Of a stretch of DNA of 64,000 nucleotides, positions 16,928 through 25,910 are shown piece after piece. Origin of the DNA: an uncultured Spirochaeta sp. (GTDB lineage: Bacteria > Spirochaetota > Spirochaetia > DSM-27196 > Alkalispirochaetaceae); the NCBI GenBank assembly GCA_913030605.1, contig CAJWEZ010000012.1, positions 18,539-82,538 of the forward strand, given 5' to 3'. A program made the translations under genes and the position numbers. The notes beneath the pieces were generated by a model. That model made no database searches and was not told where the DNA came from. It was given only the letters and a program-made list of their open reading frames with translations. How positions within the stretch are numbered: position 1 is the stretch's first letter; each line of letters begins with the position of its first letter.

Positions 16928-17821
16928 ATGAAACGGTCGATTTCGCTGATTACCGCTGTGGGTCGCCTGGTGCTGGTCGCAGTCCTCGTGGTCTCGCTCG
17001 GGGCGTGCATGAACCCGACGGGCAGCGCCCCGGAGCAACCGGCCACCCCGCCCGCTGAACCGGGGGGAACTGCCGAGTCCACGGGAAACACCGGCACGCC
17101 ACAGTGGGCGCGAACGCTCACAGCCGGAAACGCCGCTTCCGTGTTTTTGGGTGTGGCCGCGTCTCCGTCGGAAACGGTGTTTGCCGGTGGAAGAATTCGG
17201 GGAGATTGTGAGTTCGATTTCGGCAACGGCGTGGCGGTCGATCACACCGGGAACGTCGTAGCGGCCGGCACCGTCTACGGCAACGCGGATGTCACGTTCG
17301 ATGGCGGGCACACGGTTTCCGGCCCCTACTTCGGGAACAACCCGCTGCTGGTGAAGTACAACGCCCTCGGCGAGGTGCAGTGGGCACGGACGGCCACGGC
17401 GGCCAGCACCACGAGCTATTTTTCGGACGTCGCCGTCGACGAAACCGGCGCGGTATACGCGGTGGGGTCGCTCGGAGTGGGGACCGCGAGGTTCAGCAGT
17501 ACGGTCGCCGTCGCTCCGCCAAGCGACATTACCTCGGCCTACCTCGTGAAATTCGACGTCGATGGTACTATTGGGTGGGCGCGTACGGTGGCCAACGACG
17601 CCGGCCGAACCTCGCTCTGGGGACTGGCGATGGACGGAACGGGACGGCTGATCGCCGGCGGATCCATCGGAAGCGCGACGGCGAATTTCGGAAACGGCGC
17701 CACTGTAACCAGCGGTTCGACCGCCCCCTACCGGTTCTGGTCCAGTACCGGTAGGGGGCGCTCGGGTGCGGGTCGGAGGCCGTGGTGCCAGGATTTTCCT
17801 GACCAAATCGATCACCTTTAG
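16928..17821 (+). pseudogene. Repeat lipoprotein (SBBP/beta-propeller type), truncated by a frame loss
   Basis: GGAGGAGAGA precedes the ATG. A lipoprotein signal (VLVVSLGACMNPTG) is followed by 50-60-residue repeats of the kind FGNG...V / LLVKYNALGEVQWARTATA / LVKFDVDGTIGWARTVA, which build a propeller-like fold in the intact paralogue at 28442. Near residue 265 the repeat breaks. The expected 'LVKYD' strand continues as LPVLVQYR in the +1 frame and stops, while the original frame runs on as unrelated sequence to 17821. The break coincides with the palindrome at 17722-17760. I read it as a damaged gene, about half of normal length. Confidence 0.65.
17722..17760. repeat. 39-bp near-perfect palindrome inside the broken lipoprotein gene
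   Basis: The arms CGCCCCCTACCGGT and ACCGGTAGGGGGCG (14 pairs) enclose TCTGGTCCAGT, whose CTGG/CCAG extends the stem to 18 of 19 pairs. It could form a cruciform or act as a terminator for the truncated gene. It may also be a fold-back (template-switch) scar. Confidence 0.75.
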
Positions 17822-17862
17822 TTTCCTCCGGTGGCCGGTTGTGTGTACGTTATAGCCAACCT

Positions 17863-19281
17863 ATGAGCAACACGCGGAATACCCAACCCGAACAGACGTA
17901 CAACCGTTTCACCCTCGTCGCGACACTCCTCACGGGTGGATTCATATCGATACTCAACCAAACGCTCCTGGCGACGGCGACGCCGCACATCATGGCGGAG
18001 TTCGACCTGACCCAGAGCACGGGCCAGTGGCTCACGACGGTGTTTATGCTCGTCAACGGCGTCATGATCCCGATTACCGCGTTTCTGATCGAGACGTTTA
18101 CCACGCGAAAGCTGTTCATGACCGCCATGGGGCTGTTTACCGTCGGTTCTGCCATTTGCGGCCTGGCACCGAGTTTTGCCGTGCTCATGGTGGGACGCGT
18201 GGTCCAGGCGAGCGGCGCCGGTATCGTGCTTCCGTTGACAATGACGGTGATCTTTACCGTGTACCCGGCCAACAGGCGGGGAAGCGCCATGGGCATGGTT
18301 GGGCTGGTCATCGCGTTTGCACCGGCGATCGGTCCCACGCTGTCGGGGTGGATCGTGGAGAACCTGCCGTGGCAGACGATGTTCTTTCTGATGATCGTAA
18401 TCGCCCTGGCGGACATGGTGGTCGCGCACCGCGTCCTGGTGAACGTGACCGACCGGACCTTTCCGAAGGTCGATGTCACGTCGATCTGTCTGTCGGTCAT
18501 CGGATTCGGGGGGCTGCTGTACGGCTTCAGCAGCGCCGGGAACGCCGGCTGGTCGGCTCCGTCGGTGGTCATCTCACTGGCGGTGGGCGCGATCACCGTC
18601 ACAATCTTCGTCCTCCGGCAGCTGAAGCTTCCACAGCCGATCCTCGAGTTTCGCGTCTTCGGAAACCGCGTCTTCACGATCGCCACAATCATCGGGATGC
18701 TTACCTTCATGCAGCTCATCGGCGCCGAGACGATCCTTCCGATCTACATGCAGAATATGGCGGGGTTCACGGCGCTGCAGTCGGGGCTGGCAATCATGCC
18801 CGGGGCAATTCTCATGGGCATCATGAACCCGATCGCCGGGCGGCTGTTCGACCGCTTCGGGTCGCGATGGCTGGTCGCGATCGGCCTCTCGCTGGTGACC
18901 CTGACGTCGGTGCTTTTTACGCGCCTCGCACTCGACACGCCCTTTGCGTTTGTTGCAGGCGTGTTCGGCATCCGGATGCTCGGCCTGTCGATGGTCCTGA
19001 TGCCGGCGACCACCGAAGGGCTCAATCAGCTTGAGCTGGATCTGATCCCCCACGGAACCGCGATGAACAATACGATGCGGCAGATCTCCGCATCCATCGG
19101 CACTGCCCTGCTCGTCACGGTCATGACGATGGCGGCGCGCGATACGGGTCCCTCCGCCGCTCCGAGCGATCTGATCCACGGTGTGGACGTGGCGTTTCAG
19201 GTGGCAACGGTGTTGGCGTTTGCGGGACTGGCGTTGGCGTTTTTCATCCCGCGACGTGAGCCGGCGGTCGCGGCGGAATGA
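17863..19281 (+). CDS. EmrB/QacA-type (DHA2) MFS multidrug exporter
   Basis: 472 residues from the ATG at 17863; an upstream TTG is less likely. It has about 14 helices, which fits the DHA2 family. Motif A-like and motif C features are present: ILNQTLLATATPHIMAEF, TGQWLTTVFMLVNGVMIPIT, and GMVGLVIAFAPAIGPTLSGW, the antiporter motif C. It exports drugs or toxic metabolites using the proton gradient. It faces the hlyD/ABC efflux operon tail-to-tail. EmrB proteins normally pair with an EmrA-type adaptor, and the HlyD protein at 19330 is of that kind. The ribosome site is weak. Confidence 0.88.
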   Translation: MSNTRNTQPEQTYNRFTLVATLLTGGFISILNQTLLATATPHIMAEFDLTQSTGQWLTTVFMLVNGVMIPITAFLIETFTTRKLFMTAMGLFTVGSAICGLAPSFAVLMVGRVVQASGAGIVLPLTMTVIFTVYPANRRGSAMGMVGLVIAFAPAIGPTLSGWIVENLPWQTMFFLMIVIALADMVVAHRVLVNVTDRTFPKVDVTSICLSVIGFGGLLYGFSSAGNAGWSAPSVVISLAVGAITVTIFVLRQLKLPQPILEFRVFGNRVFTIATIIGMLTFMQLIGAETILPIYMQNMAGFTALQSGLAIMPGAILMGIMNPIAGRLFDRFGSRWLVAIGLSLVTLTSVLFTRLALDTPFAFVAGVFGIRMLGLSMVLMPATTEGLNQLELDLIPHGTAMNNTMRQISASIGTALLVTVMTMAARDTGPSAAPSDLIHGVDVAFQVATVLAFAGLALAFFIPRREPAVAAE

Positions 19282-19329
19282 CGCCGGCCGGCGGACGAGG
19301 CACGCCTATCGCACGGTCACTGCTTCGCG

Positions 19330-20283
19330 TTACGGCAGCAGAAACCGAGGAACGATCCCCGGCACCTCCGTCGGGGTGCGGATCTTCACCTCCACGGACA
19401 TGCCCGGCAGGAGCCTAAGCGAATCGGTTCCGTCGGCAAACCGGATGCGCACCGGAATACGCTGTGTGGTTTTGGTGAACTCGCCGATCTGGAACGCCGG
19501 CGCGACGATGCCGGCGTAGATCATCTCCACGGTCCCGGGAAACTCCCGTCTGCCGAACGCGTCGACGGTGATCCGCACCTGTGCTCCCGACTTGACCCGG
19601 GCGATGTCGGTTTCCTCCACGTTGGCCACGACCCACAGGTCCTCGAGATCGTTGATCGTCATGATCGCCTGACTCGGCTGCACCACATCGCCCTCGGAGC
19701 GCTCGATCGTGTCCACGGTTCCGTCCATGGGAGCGCGGATCTCGGTGTTTTGCAGCTGCGCCTCCACGACGCCGAGCTGGGCGGTTGAGGTGTCGATCTG
19801 CGCCTGCGCCACCGCGTACTGCGCCTGTGCCGCCTGCTCGGCGCTGACGGCGTGATCGTAGCGCTCGCGGGTGGCGGCGTCGTTCTCGTACAGGTTGCGG
19901 ATACGGGTGAGATCGTCACGGCTGCTGTTGAGGTTGACGCGGGCCAGTTCCAGGTTACGCCGCGCCGAGGTCAGCGCCGCCTGCGCCTGCGCCTCCTGAG
20001 CCCGAAGGTCGGTATCGTCCAACGTGACCAGAACGTCGCCGGCGGCGACCCGGGCGCCCTCCTCCGTGGTGATCGTCGCGATCCGCCCGAGGGTTCGCGC
20101 GCTCAGGGTCACCTGGTTTCCGTCGACGGATGCGTCCTCCGTGGTGACGTACATGATCGCGTCGAGTCCGCGGGTTGCGCCGAACCACACGCCGACGAGG
20201 ATCACGACGGTGAGAATGATGCGCCCGACGATGCGTGGGCCCCTGCGTATCGGTTTGGTCTTCGTTGTATCTTCCGTACTCAT
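19330..20283 (-). CDS. HlyD/EmrA-type periplasmic adaptor protein
   Basis: 317 residues. One N-terminal membrane anchor (IILTVVILVGVWFGATRGL) is followed by the lipoyl half-motif (VTLSARTLGRIATITTEEGA, GDVLVTLDDTDL). A helical hairpin follows (ALTSARRNLELARVNLNSSR), then the second lipoyl half (IRAPMDGTVDTIERSEGDVV) and a beta-barrel domain. Such adaptors bridge an inner-membrane exporter and TolC. It lies 11 bases after the second ABC exporter and ends the marR-tolC-ABC-ABC operon. Ribosome site GGAAGG. It could also serve the facing EmrB-like pump. Confidence 0.9.
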   Translation of the reverse strand: MSTEDTTKTKPIRRGPRIVGRIILTVVILVGVWFGATRGLDAIMYVTTEDASVDGNQVTLSARTLGRIATITTEEGARVAAGDVLVTLDDTDLRAQEAQAQAALTSARRNLELARVNLNSSRDDLTRIRNLYENDAATRERYDHAVSAEQAAQAQYAVAQAQIDTSTAQLGVVEAQLQNTEIRAPMDGTVDTIERSEGDVVQPSQAIMTINDLEDLWVVANVEETDIARVKSGAQVRITVDAFGRREFPGTVEMIYAGIVAPAFQIGEFTKTTQRIPVRIRFADGTDSLRLLPGMSVEVKIRTPTEVPGIVPRFLLP

Positions 20284-20294
20284 GGTGTCCTTCC

Positions 20295-22163
20295 CTACAC
20301 GGCTTCTTCGTCGACGAAGGAGCCGGCAAACTGGCTGCGGTAGAGGTCCGCGTAAAAGCCGTTCTGTTCGAGCAACCCGTTGTGGGTTCCCATCTCGATG
20401 ATCGAACCGTGGTTCATCACGATGATCTTCTCCGCGTCACGAATCGTGGACAATCGGTGGGCGATCACGAAATTGGTCCGTCCCTTCATGAGTTCTCCCA
20501 TCGCCTTCTGGATGTACACCTCGGTCCTGGTGTCGACGCTGCTGGTCGCCTCATCGAGGATCAGAATCGGCGGGTCCGCAAGGATCGCGCGGGCGATCGT
20601 CAGCAACTGCTTCTCTCCCTGCGAAAGGTTGGAGGCCTCATCGTTGATCGCCGTATCGTATCCCGCGGGAAGCGCACGAATGAAATGGTCGGCGTGGGCC
20701 GCAACCGCCGCGCGAACGATCTCGTCCTCGGTCGCCTCGTCGCGACCGTAGGCGATGTTCTCGCGAATCGTTCCACCGAAGAGCCACGTGTCCTGCAGCA
20801 CCATCCCGAAGATATTTCGCAGTGACGATCGCCTGAGGTCGCGGAGGTCCACGCCGTCGATCGTGATCGCCCCGCCCTTGATTTCGTAGAACCGCATGAG
20901 CAGGTTTACCAGGGTGGTTTTGCCCGCACCGGTGGGGCCCACGATCGCCACCGTCTCTCCCGCCGCCACCTCCAGGGACACGCCGTCCATCAGGAGGTGA
21001 TCGTCGGTGTATCCGAACTTCAGGTCGTGGAACGCCACGTCACCGCGGGGCACGAAGGCGTCGCGGGCGTCGGGGCGGTCCTCCACCATGTCCTCCTCGT
21101 CCAGGATCTCGAATACCCGCTCCGCCGACGCGAGCGTCGACTGCAGGACGTTGGCAATGTTGGAGAGCTGCGCGATCGGCATGGTGAAGCGCCGCGAATA
21201 CTGAATAAACGCCTGAATGTCGCCGATTTCGATCACGTTCCGGGCGGTCAGGACGCCGCCGACAACGCAAATGGCTACGTAGCCCACGTTGTTGATGAAC
21301 GTCATGATCGGCATGACGATCCCGGATATGAACTGCGCGCGCCACCCGGCCTCTCCGAGCCGGTCGTTGATTGCGCCGTGGCGCTCGACGGCGTCCGCTT
21401 CCCGGCCGAACGCCTTGACGATCGTGAACCCGCTGTACATCTCCTCGACGTGCCCATTCAGTTCGCCCAGCTCTTTCTGCTGCGCCGCGAAGTGCCGCTG
21501 CGAGATCTTGGTGATGCGTACGGTGGCGAGCATCGCCGTGGGCAGCGTGAGGAGGCTCACCAGCGTCAACAGCGGGCTGATCGTGAGCATCATCACCACG
21601 ATCCCCAGGATGGTTGCGAAGGCGGTGATGAACTGCGTGACACTCTGCTGCAACGTGTTCGCGATCGTGTCGATGTCGTTGGTCACGCGGCTCATGACCT
21701 CGCCGTGACTCCGGCTGTCGAAATACTGCAGTGGAAGGCTGTGAATCTTGTTGTGAACCTCCTCACGCATGTCGTAGACGACCTTCTGCGCCACGTCGGA
21801 CATGATCAGCTGCTGCAGGTAGCGCAGCAGTGAACTCACCAGGTAGAGACCGACGATCAGCGCCAGCAGCCGCTCGATGAAGACGAAGTCGATCGCCGGG
21901 AGTGGTTTTCCGCTAAACGCCGCGACGTACTTCCCGATGAAGCCTTCGAACAGCCTGGTGGTCACCTTTCCCTGAAGCTTGGGCCCGATGATCCCGAAGG
22001 CGGTGCTAAGGATCGAAAGCGCGAACACGACGACGAGGTGTTTCCGGCGGGCACCGAAGTAGCGCACCAGGCGCCGCAACGCCTGCCCCATGTTCTTCGG
22101 TTTCTCGGCGGGGCCGGCGCCGCGACCCATTGGACCGCGCGGTCCCCGTGGACGGTCGCTCAT
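20295..22163 (-). CDS. ABC exporter half-transporter (MdlB/MsbA type), second of a pair
   Basis: 622 residues from the ATG at 22163 (ATGA overlap with the previous gene). Six-helix exporter domain to about residue 330. The nucleotide-binding domain then has Walker A GPTGAGKTTLV, the Q-loop MVLQDTWLFGG, signature LSQGEKQLLTIARA, Walker B ILILDEATSSVD and the switch His in FVIAHRLSTI. The signature opens LSQGE rather than LSGGQ. The N-terminus is rich in Gly/Pro/Arg. It forms a heterodimer with the upstream gene, a common arrangement in Firmicutes and spirochaetes. Confidence 0.93.
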   Translation of the reverse strand: MSDRPRGPRGPMGRGAGPAEKPKNMGQALRRLVRYFGARRKHLVVVFALSILSTAFGIIGPKLQGKVTTRLFEGFIGKYVAAFSGKPLPAIDFVFIERLLALIVGLYLVSSLLRYLQQLIMSDVAQKVVYDMREEVHNKIHSLPLQYFDSRSHGEVMSRVTNDIDTIANTLQQSVTQFITAFATILGIVVMMLTISPLLTLVSLLTLPTAMLATVRITKISQRHFAAQQKELGELNGHVEEMYSGFTIVKAFGREADAVERHGAINDRLGEAGWRAQFISGIVMPIMTFINNVGYVAICVVGGVLTARNVIEIGDIQAFIQYSRRFTMPIAQLSNIANVLQSTLASAERVFEILDEEDMVEDRPDARDAFVPRGDVAFHDLKFGYTDDHLLMDGVSLEVAAGETVAIVGPTGAGKTTLVNLLMRFYEIKGGAITIDGVDLRDLRRSSLRNIFGMVLQDTWLFGGTIRENIAYGRDEATEDEIVRAAVAAHADHFIRALPAGYDTAINDEASNLSQGEKQLLTIARAILADPPILILDEATSSVDTRTEVYIQKAMGELMKGRTNFVIAHRLSTIRDAEKIIVMNHGSIIEMGTHNGLLEQNGFYADLYRSQFAGSFVDEEAV

Positions 22164-23890
22164 GCGATCTCCTCGTCCGAGAGCTGCGACTCCACGATCT
22201 CCCGATAGACGGGGCAATCCTCGTAGAGCTCTCTGTGGGTCCCCATACCGACAACCGCCCCCTCGTCGAGAACGATGATCCGGTCGGCGTCCATGATCGA
22301 CGCGACGCGCTGCCCGACAATGATCACCGTGGCATTCTGCGTCTCCCGTCGCAGGGCCGCGCGGAGCATCGCGTCGGTGCGAAAGTCCAGCGCGGAAAAG
22401 CTGTCGTCGAAGAGGTAGATTTCGGGCCGGCGTACCAGGGCCCGGGCAATCGCCAGACGCTGCTTCTGGCCACCGGAGACGTTGGTGCCGCCCTGGGAGA
22501 TCGGCGAGTCGAAGCCCTGCTCCATCTCGGCGATAAACTCCGCCGCCTGCGCGGTCCGTGCCGCCGCCGCGACCGTCTCATCGTCGGCGTCGTTCATACC
22601 GTAGCGGATGTTTTCAGCCACGGTTCCGGTGAACAGCACCGCCCGCTGCGGGACCAGACCGATCCTCGCGCGAAGGTCCTGCTGGGTGAGCTCGCGGACG
22701 TCAACGCCGTCGACCAGAATCTGGCCGGAGTCCACATCGTAGAACCGCGGAATGAGCGAGATCAGCGTCGACTTCCCCGCCCCCGTACTGCCGATCACGG
22801 CGGTGACCTCACCGGGTCCCGCGGTAAAGGATATGTTGCTGATCGCCGGCTCTTCCGCGCCGTGGTATGAGAACGTCACGTTGCGAAACTCCACGTACCC
22901 GCGGGAGGCGGGGTCGGGCTGCCGTGGCACCTCCGGATCGTCCAGTTCCGGGACCACCGCCAGGACCTCGTTGATGCGCGTCGCCGACGCCTGCGCCCTT
23001 GGGAGCATCACGAACATGATCGAAGCCATGAGAAACGACGACAGGATCATCATGCCGTACTGCAGAAACGCGATCATGTCACCGATGTTTGAAAGTCCCC
23101 GGTCGATCCGGTGGCTGCCGAACCACAGCACGGCAACCATCGTGAGGTTCATGATGAGCATCATGAATGGGAAGAGTGTGGCGAAAATGCGATTCACGGT
23201 CACCGAGGTCTGCATGAGATCCTCGTTCGCCTCCTGGAATCGACGGGTTTCGAAATCGCCCTTGTTGAACGCACGAATGACGCGCATTCCGGTGAGATTC
23301 TCGCGCACGATGTGGTTGATGCGGTCGATTTTCTTCTGAATCGCCTGAAACAGCGGAAAACCCTTCGCGGCTACGAAGCCGATGAAAAGGCCGAGCACGG
23401 GAATCGCCACGACGATGATCCATGCCAGGCCCCGGTCCTTCTGAAGCGCGAGGATCATCCCGCCAACGGCCGTGATCGGTGCGGCGATCATCATGCGGCC
23501 GATCATGATCAGTACGTTCTGAATCTGGGTCACGTCGTTGGTGCTTCGCGTCACCAGCGATGGCGTGCTGAAGCGGTCGAACTCGTTCAGTGAGAAGCGC
23601 GACACCGTTGTAAAAATCCGGCTCCGAAGACGCTCGCTGACGCCGATCGCCACGTGCGAGGAAAGGTAGCTGGCCACCACTGCGCACGCGGAACCGCCGG
23701 CAGCCACAAGCAGCATCTTGAGCCCCGTGGCGATGATGTAGTTGACGTCGCTGTTGGTGATGCCGTTGTTGACGATGTCGGACATGAGCGTCGGGAGGTA
23801 CAGGTTGCCCATCGCCTGCCCGAACACGGCGATCACCGTCGCGACGACCGGTACGCGAAACGGACCGAGCATCCGAAAAATCGTTCCCAT
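22160..23890 (-). CDS. ABC exporter half-transporter (MdlA/MsbA type), first of a pair
   Basis: 576 residues from the ATG at 23890, which has GGAGG upstream; the longer open frame is antisense to tolC. Membrane domain with six helices (FRVPVVATVIAVFGQAMGNL onward). ATPase: Walker A GSTGAGKSTLI, signature NVSGGQKQRLAIARA. The Walker B region reads IYLFDDSFSALD, where the catalytic Glu is replaced by Asp/Ser. That is typical of the degenerate site in heterodimeric exporters, so hydrolysis should occur mainly at the site completed by the partner. The stop overlaps the partner start. Confidence 0.93.
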   Translation of the reverse strand: MGTIFRMLGPFRVPVVATVIAVFGQAMGNLYLPTLMSDIVNNGITNSDVNYIIATGLKMLLVAAGGSACAVVASYLSSHVAIGVSERLRSRIFTTVSRFSLNEFDRFSTPSLVTRSTNDVTQIQNVLIMIGRMMIAAPITAVGGMILALQKDRGLAWIIVVAIPVLGLFIGFVAAKGFPLFQAIQKKIDRINHIVRENLTGMRVIRAFNKGDFETRRFQEANEDLMQTSVTVNRIFATLFPFMMLIMNLTMVAVLWFGSHRIDRGLSNIGDMIAFLQYGMMILSSFLMASIMFVMLPRAQASATRINEVLAVVPELDDPEVPRQPDPASRGYVEFRNVTFSYHGAEEPAISNISFTAGPGEVTAVIGSTGAGKSTLISLIPRFYDVDSGQILVDGVDVRELTQQDLRARIGLVPQRAVLFTGTVAENIRYGMNDADDETVAAAARTAQAAEFIAEMEQGFDSPISQGGTNVSGGQKQRLAIARALVRRPEIYLFDDSFSALDFRTDAMLRAALRRETQNATVIIVGQRVASIMDADRIIVLDEGAVVGMGTHRELYEDCPVYREIVESQLSDEEIA

Positions 23891-23904
23891 GCGTCGCCTC
23901 CGGT

Positions 23905-25254
23905 CTACTCGTACCGCTGGATCGCCGCCGCGCGCCGAAGGTCCGCCGCCGCGATCTGCAGGTCGATCGCCTTGTTCACCACGGCGTACTCGCTCCTGAG
24001 GCGATCCACCGACGCGGTGAGCTGATCGACGTCCGAGGCGGCACCCAGCCGCACCTGCTGCGCCACCACCCGTTCGTGTTCCCTGGCCTGATCGACCATT
24101 CCGGAGACCAGATCCAGGTCCGCGCGGGTCCGATTGTAGACCAGGAGGCACGTGCGGACGTCCTGCGTCACGACGCGCTCGGTGCGGTCCGCGTCAGCCG
24201 TGCGCATACGAACCTCGGCCTCCCGCGTATCGATCGCCGACCGGTGTGCGGGAAGTCCTCCGAGGTCGTAGGAGATCTGCGCGCCCAGCATCCAGGTACC
24301 CGTAAACGCCGGGTCGCTCTGGAACGCCACGCGCGAGTTGGGGTTTGCGTATGTGTAGTTGCCGGTCACCGACACCGTCGGGTACAGCGCCGACCGCGCC
24401 TGTCCCACATTCGCGTCGGCAACGTCGACCGCCAGCGTCGCCGCCAGGAGTTCCGGACGCGCCTCAAGGGCGTCTTTGACCAGATCCTGCTCGCTCCCGT
24501 CGATCGTGACATCGGAACCGGGCTCCGAGACCAGTGAGAGATCCTGCGAACCCTCGGGGTCTACCAGCGACCGCAGCATGAGCATCGCCCGGTCGCGACG
24601 CATGATCGCGTCCTGCAGGTCCATCTCGGCCTGGTCGCACCGCATCTCTGCTTCCAGGAGATCCGCGTTGAGTACGGTCCCCTGCTCCAGTTTCCTGCGC
24701 GTGACGTCGCGATTCCGCTCGGTGAGCGACAGGTTTTCCCGCATCATGGCAACGATGTTCTCCGCCCGCAACGCTTCCCAGTACGCCCGCTCCGTTTCGA
24801 ACGCCACGGCACTGCGCGTCGCGTCGACACCGATCGCCTTTCCTTGTGCGGCGAGTTCGGCCAGGGTGATCGATTCCCGAAGCCGGTACCCGGCAAACAC
24901 CGGGTACTGGAGGTTGGCCTGCAGCGAGTACGCGTTGTCCTGAGAGTCGAGGCTGACCTCCGCCGACCCGAACGAGATCGAGGAGGATACGTGACTCAGG
25001 CGGGTGTAGCCGGCTGACACGGACAGCGAGGGAAGCCGGCTCCATTGGGCTTCTTCCACCGAGGAACGCGCCGCCGCCGCCTCGAGCAGCGCGCTCTGAA
25101 TGCGGGGATCGCCGGACAGCGCCCGCGACACGGCCTCGTCCACCGTGAGGTCTTCCGCCGCCACCGTCGCAACGGGGCCGACCGCGATCACCAGCACCGT
25201 CACGACCAGCATGGCGATGCGACCCCCTCCCGTGGGGCGAGTATTAGTCTGCAA
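23905..25254 (-). CDS. TolC-family outer-membrane efflux channel
   Basis: 449 residues. The TTG at 25254 is preferred because GGAGG sits 6 bases upstream and the resulting signal peptide has an Arg before the hydrophobic core (RIAMLVVTVLVIAVG). Two TolC half-repeats are visible: DLTVDEAVSRALSGDPRIQS ... AYWEALRAEN and KDALEARPELLAATLAVDVA ... LLVYNRTRADLDLVSG. It forms the exit duct for the pump formed with the ABC pair and HlyD. It overlaps the marR stop by 11 bases, so translation is coupled to the regulator. Confidence 0.92.
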   Translation of the reverse strand: MQTNTRPTGGGRIAMLVVTVLVIAVGPVATVAAEDLTVDEAVSRALSGDPRIQSALLEAAAARSSVEEAQWSRLPSLSVSAGYTRLSHVSSSISFGSAEVSLDSQDNAYSLQANLQYPVFAGYRLRESITLAELAAQGKAIGVDATRSAVAFETERAYWEALRAENIVAMMRENLSLTERNRDVTRRKLEQGTVLNADLLEAEMRCDQAEMDLQDAIMRRDRAMLMLRSLVDPEGSQDLSLVSEPGSDVTIDGSEQDLVKDALEARPELLAATLAVDVADANVGQARSALYPTVSVTGNYTYANPNSRVAFQSDPAFTGTWMLGAQISYDLGGLPAHRSAIDTREAEVRMRTADADRTERVVTQDVRTCLLVYNRTRADLDLVSGMVDQAREHERVVAQQVRLGAASDVDQLTASVDRLRSEYAVVNKAIDLQIAAADLRRAAAIQRYE

Positions 25255-25708
25255 GATAGTCCTCCACCTCCTGAAGGAGCGAAACGAGCCGCGCGCTGCG
25301 CTCGTCTCCCAGGTGTTCGATCAGCCCGTGGAATCGGCTTTCAAGTTCGCGCCGCGCCGGCGCAAGCGCCTCCCGTCCCGCGTCGGTCAGCGAGACGAGT
25401 ACCGCGCGCCTGTCGTCCGGATCCATTTCCCGGCGCACATACCCATCCTCTTCCAGTCCGGTGACGATGCGCGTAGCTCCAGGGACCGATATTCCCATGG
25501 CGGAGGCGATCTCCGACACCCGGAGTGCGGGAACACCTTCGTCGGCCGAGCGAAACAGCTGGGTCATGACGAACACTGAACTCGGCCGGATCTCCTTGGT
25601 GAGCGAGTTGAACGTGCGCTTTTTGAGTAGCCGCGTGATACGGCGCATGACGCGAATAAGTTCGCGAACTATGGATTCTCTGTCGGGCGATTCTCTGTCG
25701 GGCTGCAT
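25244..25708 (-). CDS. MarR-family repressor of the efflux operon
   Basis: 154 residues. Winged helix: VSEIASAMGISVPGATRIVT, then the wing DGYVRREMDPDDRRAVLVSL. It heads the operon marR-tolC-ABC-ABC-hlyD and so is probably its autoregulated repressor, released by a substrate of the pump. The N-terminus contains a short PDRESPDRES duplication. No ribosome site is visible before the ATG, so the start may lie slightly downstream. TTAAC-rich repeats just upstream are the likely operator. Confidence 0.9.
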   Translation of the reverse strand: MQPDRESPDRESIVRELIRVMRRITRLLKKRTFNSLTKEIRPSSVFVMTQLFRSADEGVPALRVSEIASAMGISVPGATRIVTGLEEDGYVRREMDPDDRRAVLVSLTDAGREALAPARRELESRFHGLIEHLGDERSARLVSLLQEVEDYLAD

Positions 25709-25722
25709 ATTTGGTTTACCAT

Positions 25723-25746
25723 GTTAACTATTAACAAGTTAACTAT
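25723..25746. promoter_or_regulatory. Probable MarR operator (repeated GTTAACTAT)
   Basis: GTTAACTAT occurs twice (25723-25731 and 25738-25746, period 15), enclosing the dyad TTAAC-AA-GTTAA (25731-25742). The stretch is strikingly AT-rich against its GC-rich surroundings and lies 15-38 bases upstream of the marR ATG, a typical promoter/operator position. Confidence 0.6.
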
Positions 25747-25825
25747 CGGAAGGGAATATACGCTGCGGCTGCAGGAATGGCAAGGGGAGTGTGGAAGACG
25801 TGATCGCGGTGCGGGAAGCGATGGC

Positions 25826-25862
25826 GGGCGGATGATTGCAGGGCGGATGATTGCAGGGCGGG
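25826..25862. repeat. Short tandem repeat, 15-bp unit
   Basis: GGGCGGATGATTGCA occurs twice in a row (25826-25840, 25841-25855) followed by a partial third copy, in the gap between marR and the aldo/keto reductase. No gene is seen in this gap (25747-25910). Confidence 0.7.
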
Positions 25863-25863
25863 T

Positions 25864-25891
25864 TCCGGCGGCGGGTCACTCCGCCGCCGGA
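25864..25891 (-). terminator. Strong hairpin after the aldo/keto reductase
   Basis: TCCGGCGGCGG (25864-25874) pairs perfectly with CCGCCGCCGGA (25881-25891), 11 pairs and a 6-base loop, 20 bases beyond the reductase stop. No T-run follows, as often in GC-rich genomes. Confidence 0.55.
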
Positions 25892-25910
25892 TTCGGGGTG
25901 GTGCCGGCGG

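Noticed and set aside
25826..25862. Tandem GGGCGGATGATTGCA as a possible array or attachment site
   Set aside because: Only two full copies and no mobile gene nearby; it is best treated as a small slippage repeat.
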